Program-made: the position numbers and the translations under genes
From: Desulfobacterales bacterium
GTDB lineage: Bacteria; Desulfobacterota; Desulfobacteria; Desulfobacterales; Desulfobacteraceae
Assembly (NCBI GenBank): GCA_022361095.1
Contig: JAKSBO010001041.1
Span: forward strand, 1-11,094
Length of the DNA: 11,094 nucleotides
Direction: 5' to 3'
In this document: in pieces, positions 6,084 through 11,094 of the stretch
Layout: each line of letters opens with the position of its first letter
Position numbering within the stretch: the stretch's first letter is position 1
Notes under the pieces: model-generated
Databases searched by the model: none
Seen by the model: the letters and a program-made list of their open reading frames with translations, nothing else
Told to the model about the DNA's origin: nothing

Positions 6084-7376
6084 TTAATCATCCCTGGCGT
6101 ATACAACCCGGCCGCCAACAATGGTTATAGCAGCCGCCCCCGTAAGTTTGCGCCCGGCAAAAGGCGTGTTACGTCCTTTGCTTACAAACGCATCAGGACT
6201 CACAGTCCAACCGGCATCCATATCAATAAGGGTGAGATCTGCCGGGTTACCCGGCACAATATCGTTGTTAATTCCCATGAGCGCTGCCGGGGCCTTGGCC
6301 ATTTTTTCCACCAGTTGTACCAGGGTCAAATGGCCCTGGGCCACAAGATCCAGGCTTAGGCCTAAGGACGTTTCAAGTCCCGCAATACCGAATGCGGCCT
6401 GGTCAAACTCCACCTGTTTTTCATCTTCGGCATGGGGGGCATGGTCCGTGGCAATCATATCAATGGTGCCGTCGATCAGCCCCTCAATAATGGCTGCCCG
6501 GTCCTTGCCGCTGCGCAGGGGCGGATTCATCTTGAAATTGGTGTCATAGGGCGGAATATCGGCATCGGTAAGGGTAAAATAATGGGGAGCGGTTTCACAG
6601 GTGACAGGTATCCCCTTTGCCTTGGCCTGCCGGATGGCGTCAATGGACTGGGCCGTACTCATGTGGCAGAAATGAACCCTGGCACCGGTCAGCTCAGCCA
6701 GGGCGATATCGCGCATCACCATGACGGACTCCGCAGCATTGGGAATTCCTTTTATTCCCATCACCGTGGCAGGCAACCCTTCGTTCATGGATCCGCCTTC
6801 GGCAAGCCGCTTATCTTCGGCATGAACAAACACAGGTATATCTAAAGATTTGCAGTATTCCAGGGTTCGCCTCATGAGCTGGGAATCGGAAACCGGCATA
6901 CCGTCATCGGTCACGGCCCGTATTCCGGCTTTTTTCATATCCGCAATATCGTTGAGTTTTTCCCCCTCAAGATTTCTGGAGATAGCCCCGGCCGGATATA
7001 CCCTTGACGCATTTGCCTTTTGTGCCTGGGCGATTATAAAGGCGGTCACCTGGGCATTGTCATTCACAGGTTTGGTATTGGGCATGGAACAAACGGCGGT
7101 GATCCCGCCTGCCGCAGCCGCTTTCAAACCTGTCTCTATGGTTTCCTTATATTCCTGGCCGGGCTCGCGCAAATGGACATGCACATCTATGAGTCCCGGC
7201 ACGGCGACCAGTCCCTGGCCGTCAATAACCGTGATATCACCTGAATTTTCAGTGGCTTCAGGCAACTGTCCCGGCGCCGTAACCGCCTCAAAAAAACCAT
7301 CCTTAATACTGATATCCTTTAATCCCTCAATGTTACCAGGGTCAACCACCCGGACGTTTTTAATTTGAATCTGCAT
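6084..7376 (-). CDS. pyrC: Dihydroorotase, class I (catalytically complete)
   Basis: A 430-residue zinc amidohydrolase that cyclises N-carbamoyl-aspartate to dihydroorotate, step 3 of de novo pyrimidine synthesis. Metal and catalytic residues are all visible: HVHLRE (H66, H68), DDG (D158), HAED (H185), CHMS (H238) and TDHAPH (D311). It is therefore not one of the inactive PyrC' subunits found with some ATCases. Substrate-binding R70 and N100 are also in place. Start choice: ATG at 7374-7376 follows AGGAGG (7385-7390) by 8 nt and gives the normal length; the in-frame ATG at 7430 would add an 18-residue Trp/Cys-rich tail encoded inside pyrB and has no good ribosome site. The gene overlaps pyrB by 17 nt, implying translational coupling and equal output of the two enzymes. 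Confidence 0.96.
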   Translation of the reverse strand: MQIQIKNVRVVDPGNIEGLKDISIKDGFFEAVTAPGQLPEATENSGDITVIDGQGLVAVPGLIDVHVHLREPGQEYKETIETGLKAAAAGGITAVCSMPNTKPVNDNAQVTAFIIAQAQKANASRVYPAGAISRNLEGEKLNDIADMKKAGIRAVTDDGMPVSDSQLMRRTLEYCKSLDIPVFVHAEDKRLAEGGSMNEGLPATVMGIKGIPNAAESVMVMRDIALAELTGARVHFCHMSTAQSIDAIRQAKAKGIPVTCETAPHYFTLTDADIPPYDTNFKMNPPLRSGKDRAAIIEGLIDGTIDMIATDHAPHAEDEKQVEFDQAAFGIAGLETSLGLSLDLVAQGHLTLVQLVEKMAKAPAALMGINNDIVPGNPADLTLIDMDAGWTVSPDAFVSKGRNTPFAGRKLTGAAAITIVGGRVVYARDD

Positions 7377-8298
7377 TTTTACTGCCTCCTGACACCAAAT
7401 AAAAAAGGGCCATGCGCAGGGCCACCCCATTGGTCACCTGATCCAGAATCACGGATTGTTCACCATCCGCCACAAGGGTTGAAATTTCAACACCGCGGTT
7501 CAACGGTCCCGGGTGCATGATCAGGGCATCCTTTGCCGCCAGGGCCAAACGTGACGGGTTCAACCCGTAAAGGCAGGCATATTCGCGCTCGCTCGGGAAA
7601 AGCAGACTGCCCTGGCGCTCCTTTTGAATCCGAAGCATCATGACCACATCCGCATCCGTCACACACGCATCCATATCCCGGGCCACGGTGCAGCCCAGTT
7701 GCTCAATACCGACGGGGATCATGGTCCCGGGTGCACAGATGTTTACCTTTGCGCCCATTCTGGACAACCCGATGATATTGGACCGGGCCACCCTGGAATG
7801 GGAAATATCACCTACAATGGACACCTTTAATCCCTCAAACCCACCTTTTTCCTCCTGGATGGTCATCATGTCCAAAAGGGCCTGGGAGGGATGGGCATGT
7901 GTGCCGTCTCCGGCATTGATGACCGAACATTGAACCCATTTTGCCACCTGGGACGCCGCCCCCGAAGATGAATGCCGCATGACAATGATATCCGGTTTCA
8001 TGGACTCAAGGGTTCTGACCGTATCCCTTAGTGTCTCCCCCTTGACAATGCTGGAGGAAGATTTGGATATGGCCACCGTGTCCGCGGAGAGCCGCTTGCC
8101 GGCCAGCTCAAAGGACATTTTGGTCCGGGTTGACGGCTCCTGGAAGAAAAGCACAATGGTTTTGCCCCGGAGGGTGGGCACCTTTTTAACGGCCCGTTGG
8201 GAAATTTCCTTCATTCCCCGGGCCGTGTCCAGGATATACGCGATCTCCTCACGGCTCAGGGAATCGATATCCAGAATATCTTTTTTTTCAAACCGCAT
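7360..8298 (-). CDS. pyrB: Aspartate carbamoyltransferase catalytic subunit
   Basis: A 312-residue ATCase that joins carbamoyl phosphate and aspartate to give carbamoyl-aspartate, the committed pyrimidine step. The carbamoyl-phosphate motif PSTRT (55-59), the mobile loop S83/K86 (SSIVKGE), the carbamoyl-binding HPSQ (136-139) after GDGTHAH, and the late GPLNRGVEI motif are intact, and length is typical. No pyrI regulatory gene is adjacent. Together with an active class I dihydroorotase overlapping its 3' end, this suggests the class A arrangement (Aquifex-type PyrB-PyrC dodecamer), though that is inferred. The start is supported by AAGGA about 9 nt upstream, lying across the lepB stop, only 12 nt away, so translation is probably coupled to lepB. 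Confidence 0.96.
   Translation of the reverse strand: MRFEKKDILDIDSLSREEIAYILDTARGMKEISQRAVKKVPTLRGKTIVLFFQEPSTRTKMSFELAGKRLSADTVAISKSSSSIVKGETLRDTVRTLESMKPDIIVMRHSSSGAASQVAKWVQCSVINAGDGTHAHPSQALLDMMTIQEEKGGFEGLKVSIVGDISHSRVARSNIIGLSRMGAKVNICAPGTMIPVGIEQLGCTVARDMDACVTDADVVMMLRIQKERQGSLLFPSEREYACLYGLNPSRLALAAKDALIMHPGPLNRGVEISTLVADGEQSVILDQVTNGVALRMALFYLVSGGSKNADSN
7385..7390 (-). promoter_or_regulatory. pyrC ribosome binding site inside pyrB
   Basis: A consensus AGGAGG within the last codons of pyrB, 8 nt from the ATG at 7376. It fixes the pyrC start and shows that pyrC initiation occurs while pyrB is still being translated. Confidence 0.88.
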
Positions 8299-8310
8299 TT
8301 ATATAATTCC

Positions 8311-8931
8311 TTAAAACAGCAAGGTGCCGATCCGGTTAAAACGAACGCTGAAATGCGCTTTGTCCCAGGACCAGTAAATAACAATGGCTTCGCCACGCAC
8401 TTCACTTAAATCCACAAATCCCCAGAACCGCGAGTCATGGCTGTTGTCCCGGTTATCTCCCATGACAAAGAGCTTATTGGCCGGCACGGTTATTTTCCTT
8501 AAATTATCCCGGGGGGTGATCTGCCCCGGTAAAATCCGGTGATCCTTAAACTGGGCCCAGGGCTGGTCAGTGACAAGTGTGTCATTGACATACAGTTTTT
8601 TATTCACGATCTCCAGGGTGTCGCCGGCAACGGCAACAACCCGTTTGATGTAATCCTTGGACGGATCTTCCGGATATTTGAACACCACAATGTCACTGCG
8701 CTCGGGGTTTTTCACCGGGATCAGGGTTTTCCCGTCGGTAAAGGGAATTTTCACCCCGTAAATAAATTTGTTAACAAGAATCTGGTCCCCGATCTGAAGG
8801 GTTTCAAGCATGGAACCGGATGGAATTTTAAAGGCCTGGATAATAAAGGTACGGATAAACAAAGCAATAACAACGGCAATGAGAATCGCTTCGATATTCT
8901 CCCGCCAGGCGCTTTTCTTTTTTTGACTCAT
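8311..8931 (-). CDS. lepB: Signal peptidase I
   Basis: A 206-residue membrane serine protease that removes signal peptides from exported preproteins. A single N-terminal hydrophobic segment (about 13-33) anchors the catalytic domain in the periplasm. Box B IPSGSML places the nucleophile at Ser40; box D YIKRVV gives the general base Lys96; box E GDNRDNSHDSR is at 158-168. All S26A catalytic elements are present. It has one anchor rather than the two of E. coli LepB, and a shorter catalytic domain, as is common outside Enterobacteria. It starts 22 nt after the DUF39 stop; its ribosome site is modest (GAAGA before ATG). It ends 12 nt before pyrB. There is no functional link to pyrimidine synthesis; the neighbours appear to share only a transcript. 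Confidence 0.96.
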   Translation of the reverse strand: MSQKKKSAWRENIEAILIAVVIALFIRTFIIQAFKIPSGSMLETLQIGDQILVNKFIYGVKIPFTDGKTLIPVKNPERSDIVVFKYPEDPSKDYIKRVVAVAGDTLEIVNKKLYVNDTLVTDQPWAQFKDHRILPGQITPRDNLRKITVPANKLFVMGDNRDNSHDSRFWGFVDLSEVRGEAIVIYWSWDKAHFSVRFNRIGTLLF

Positions 8932-8953
8932 TTTGTCTTCTTTGTTTTTATAT

Positions 8954-10117
8954 TTAACAGAACAGATGCTGGGGGACTCCGATATAAAATCTGGATTTCT
9001 GAATTTCAGTTTTCAAAATCCGGGCAATTTTTCTCGCCTTAACCATACTGGACAAAGGCACTGTGTGAACATCCTCTCCCTTAATGGTGATGGTCCCGCT
9101 TTTAAGCTCGGCATAACTGACCTGACCATAGGTTTTGCCGATCCCTTCGGGATAATCATGCCCATAATCTATGATCTGGGTAAAAAGCGCGTCGTCAGAG
9201 ACTGACGTATATTTAAGAATCTCTTCATTTAAAATGGGAATGGGAATGCCAAGCCCCACAGACAACGACACGCCATAGCCGCGGATACTCTGGCCGACCA
9301 GCCACTCAGGGGACATCTGCTTAAGATCTCCCATCACGCTTAAGGTCCCTGCGCCGCTTAAGGGCACACCGTTGAGGCCTCTATCCACATCTTTTTTATG
9401 CTGGGTGCCGGTCCAGGTCACGTATCCCTGGGCCCCGCCCAGAAAAATCCGTGTACCCAGCCCGATGGTTTTCAAGTAAGGGTCGTTAAACAAGGGGCTT
9501 AAACACCCTGACGTGGAATAATTGGCATTGCCCACATTGGGCTTAAGGGTGCCCATATAGGTGTACTTGGTTTTGTCTGAGCGGTTGATGGCGCAATTAT
9601 AATTTTGATATGCGTTTCTCGGGTTGCACAATATGGCGTTGGGCAAATCTTTTAATGTGACCGTTTTCTCAATGGCCAGATTGGGATAACAATCCGTGCC
9701 GTAGCTTTCCGCCTTTAAATGGACCTGTTTCCCGGCCACAAGATCCTGGATGACATGCCCGCCCCCGTAATTGAACTCACCCGGGTGGTATTTATTCAAA
9801 GGATCTTCTTCACAAACAGCCGTGGCACCCAGGTAGCAGTCCACGGCAGCAATGGCCGAATAAGCCGGCACATTATTGAACCAGGTTTTTGTTGTACGGA
9901 TGACAGGCTTTGACTGGCCGATATTTATAAACGCCCCGGACGAGCACATGGGCGCAAAGGTGCCTGTGGTCACCACATCCACTTTGCGTGCCGCTTCCAC
10001 AATACCTTCTTTGTCTGCGATATCAATAATCTCTTCCGCCGTTACCACCACGGCTTCGCCGGCCGCAATTTTGGCGTTTATCTCTTCATAGGTCTTATTC
10101 ACCTGAAAGGTGTTCAT
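8954..10117 (-). CDS. DUF39 / homocysteine-biosynthesis family protein
   Basis: A 387-residue protein that I recognise as DUF39 (COG1900 type). A methanogen member is known to take part in making homocysteine from aspartate semialdehyde and sulfide, bypassing the usual acyl-homoserine route. In a sulfide-rich sulfate reducer the same role is plausible. Seen: the early TTGTFAPMCSSGAF segment with Cys58 where a reactive conserved Cys is expected; a conserved Asn/Tyr/Gly-rich middle with NCAIN and STSGCLSP; and Gly-rich FLGGAQGYVTW followed by a GTQH turn. There are no signal peptide or membrane segments, so it is cytoplasmic. The length fits the core domain only: there is no C-terminal CBS pair. 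The NIL/ferredoxin partner that accompanies methanogen homologues is not beside it in this window. AGGA about 9-10 nt before the ATG supports the start; the upstream M23 gene ends 39 nt away. Confidence 0.85.
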   Translation of the reverse strand: MNTFQVNKTYEEINAKIAAGEAVVVTAEEIIDIADKEGIVEAARKVDVVTTGTFAPMCSSGAFINIGQSKPVIRTTKTWFNNVPAYSAIAAVDCYLGATAVCEEDPLNKYHPGEFNYGGGHVIQDLVAGKQVHLKAESYGTDCYPNLAIEKTVTLKDLPNAILCNPRNAYQNYNCAINRSDKTKYTYMGTLKPNVGNANYSTSGCLSPLFNDPYLKTIGLGTRIFLGGAQGYVTWTGTQHKKDVDRGLNGVPLSGAGTLSVMGDLKQMSPEWLVGQSIRGYGVSLSVGLGIPIPILNEEILKYTSVSDDALFTQIIDYGHDYPEGIGKTYGQVSYAELKSGTITIKGEDVHTVPLSSMVKARKIARILKTEIQKSRFYIGVPQHLFC

Positions 10118-10156
10118 GGGTTAAATTATCCTGATTTTTTCTAAAACGTTAGATGT

Positions 10157-11094
10157 TTACTGAATCTGCATTTTAACGGACTCAATTTTTGAGGTGATAT
10201 TATTTTTTATCCAGGCCCCATCCCACCACTCCACGGGATTGATGCAGACATTGTGAAGCATCATGCCAAAATGCAGATGATCTCCGCCGGCAAGGCCGGT
10301 CAGGCCGGTTCGGCCAATGATATCATTCTTTTTGACGATATCGCCTCTGGCCACGTTTAACTGGCTTAAATGGGCATAAAGGCTGGCAAGGCCTAGGCCG
10401 TGGTCAATGATAATGATATTGCCGAAAATGCCGACACTTTCCGCCATGATGACCCGTCCATTGTTGGCCGCCCCCACCGGCGCATTGGATGTGGATGCCA
10501 GGTCAATACCTAAATGGGTGGAGTGACTGACGACTTTTCCATTGTATTTGTACGTACGCCTATCTGCAAACCGGGCCCGGTTTGCAGCCCCGCGCAGACG
10601 ACTGAAACGCCCTTCCCAGAGTAATTCGGCACGGGTATCCGAAGGCACTTTGGCCACGGTTTCCACATTTTGCTGCCGAAGGGTTTCATTAATATATAAA
10701 AATTTTGCCAGCAATGGATTTTGATCCGTCAGGAACTGCGCTTCCTTGGGCCCCAAGTCGAAGTCAGGCATTTTGAATTCCAGAAAACCATCTGAAATCT
10801 GCAGAGTATCGTTTCTGAAATTTTTATCTTTAATATAATGATAAAATCCGCGTTTGGTCTCATTTCCGGCCAGATCCCGGGCTTCTACGGCAATACGGGT
10901 ATCCGGTCCCTGGGTATGATCCAGGGCGAACAGGGCTGTTATCACCATGGGATCATCAAACATACCGGAATATCCGGGAAAAAAATTCTCACCTACCCGG
11001 ACCCCGCTTTGCACATTCTCTTCATCAAGTTTATAAATGACAAGACCGGCGCCGCCTTTGGATACATTATGCTGGGAGGTCAGAATCTGGAGCC
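10157..11094 (-). CDS. M23 (LytM/lysostaphin-type) peptidase, 5'-truncated
   Basis: Zn endopeptidase of the M23 family, acting on peptidoglycan cross-links in the cell envelope or serving as a LytM cofactor for amidases. The frame stays open through the right edge, so the true start is outside. A GTG at 11014 is an internal codon: 26 more in-frame codons precede it. 311 residues are visible. The catalytic LytM domain fills the last 120 or so residues: THLGIDLA supplies the first Zn ligands (His, Asp, H-x3-D) and DHLHFG supplies the H-x-H pair, with the typical GNIIIIDHG and YAHLSQ strands between. The preceding region, including VEARDLAGNETKRG, looks like an Ig-like/beta domain common in deltaproteobacterial homologues. 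The gene would be first of the visible operon, ahead of DUF39, with which it shares no obvious function. Signal peptide or anchor cannot be seen. Confidence 0.9.
   Translation of the reverse strand, partial: LQILTSQHNVSKGGAGLVIYKLDEENVQSGVRVGENFFPGYSGMFDDPMVITALFALDHTQGPDTRIAVEARDLAGNETKRGFYHYIKDKNFRNDTLQISDGFLEFKMPDFDLGPKEAQFLTDQNPLLAKFLYINETLRQQNVETVAKVPSDTRAELLWEGRFSRLRGAANRARFADRRTYKYNGKVVSHSTHLGIDLASTSNAPVGAANNGRVIMAESVGIFGNIIIIDHGLGLASLYAHLSQLNVARGDIVKKNDIIGRTGLTGLAGGDHLHFGMMLHNVCINPVEWWDGAWIKNNITSKIESVKMQIQ

Noticed and set aside
6121..7368. Several plus-strand open frames opposite pyrC
   Set aside because: They are antisense to strongly conserved dihydroorotase motifs and show no ribosome sites or family resemblance.
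7377..7430. Longer pyrC start at 7430
   Set aside because: The extra 18 residues (Trp/Cys-rich) lie inside pyrB, have no ribosome site and exceed the family length, whereas the ATG at 7376 has a consensus AGGAGG.
10161..10174. 14-bp string shared with 7366-7379 (pyrC start region and M23 gene end)
   Set aside because: It is a single short match in unrelated contexts with no flanking similarity, most likely chance.
11012..11014. GTG as the start of the M23 peptidase
   Set aside because: The frame continues open through 26 more codons to the window edge with protein-like content, so this GTG is internal and the gene is truncated by the window.
1..11094. tRNA, rRNA, CRISPR array or intact insertion sequence
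   Set aside because: No cloverleaf, rRNA-like tract, regularly spaced repeats or transposase frame was seen on either strand.

Overview
The window reads as chromosomal DNA of a sulfate-reducing deltaproteobacterium, most likely Desulfobacteraceae/Desulfobacterota. This is an inference from the gene set: a DUF39 (homocysteine-biosynthesis type) protein in an operon, a type IVa major pilin driven by an adjacent NtrC-type regulator, and a TMTC-like membrane/TPR protein. No species can be named from sequence alone.

Layout. A 5'-truncated GT4 glycosyltransferase runs on the plus strand (1-1077). Everything else lies on the minus strand, so transcription goes from right to left. From the right edge: a 5'-truncated M23 (LytM) peptidase (10157-11094), a DUF39 protein (8954-10117), signal peptidase I lepB (8311-8931), aspartate carbamoyltransferase pyrB (7360-8298) and dihydroorotase pyrC (6084-7376). 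Gaps are 39, 22 and 12 nt, followed by a 17-nt pyrB/pyrC overlap, which points to one operon. After a 150-nt gap comes a sigma54 response regulator (pilR, 4497-5933). Then come a near-perfect sigma54 promoter (4342-4357), the major pilin pilA (3818-4276) with a strong intrinsic terminator (3742-3781), and a 695-residue GT-C/TPR membrane protein (1584-3671).

How the parts fit. pilR, the -24/-12 site and pilA form a self-consistent pilus regulatory unit: PilR would activate sigma54 polymerase at pilA. The GT-C/TPR protein downstream of pilA and the GT4 enzyme facing it suggest glycan transfer, possibly to pilin, but this is only inferred from position. The right half is housekeeping: pyrimidine synthesis steps 2 and 3, protein export, a probable sulfide-dependent homocysteine route and cell-wall hydrolysis.

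The 506-nt gene-less stretch at 1078-1583, between two convergent genes, is the least explained part. Its left half (about 1150-1300) is packed with inverted repeats and may be a structured RNA, a terminator cluster or the remains of a mobile element. The left third (through the GT-C/TPR gene) is visibly more AT-rich than the pyr/lepB side.
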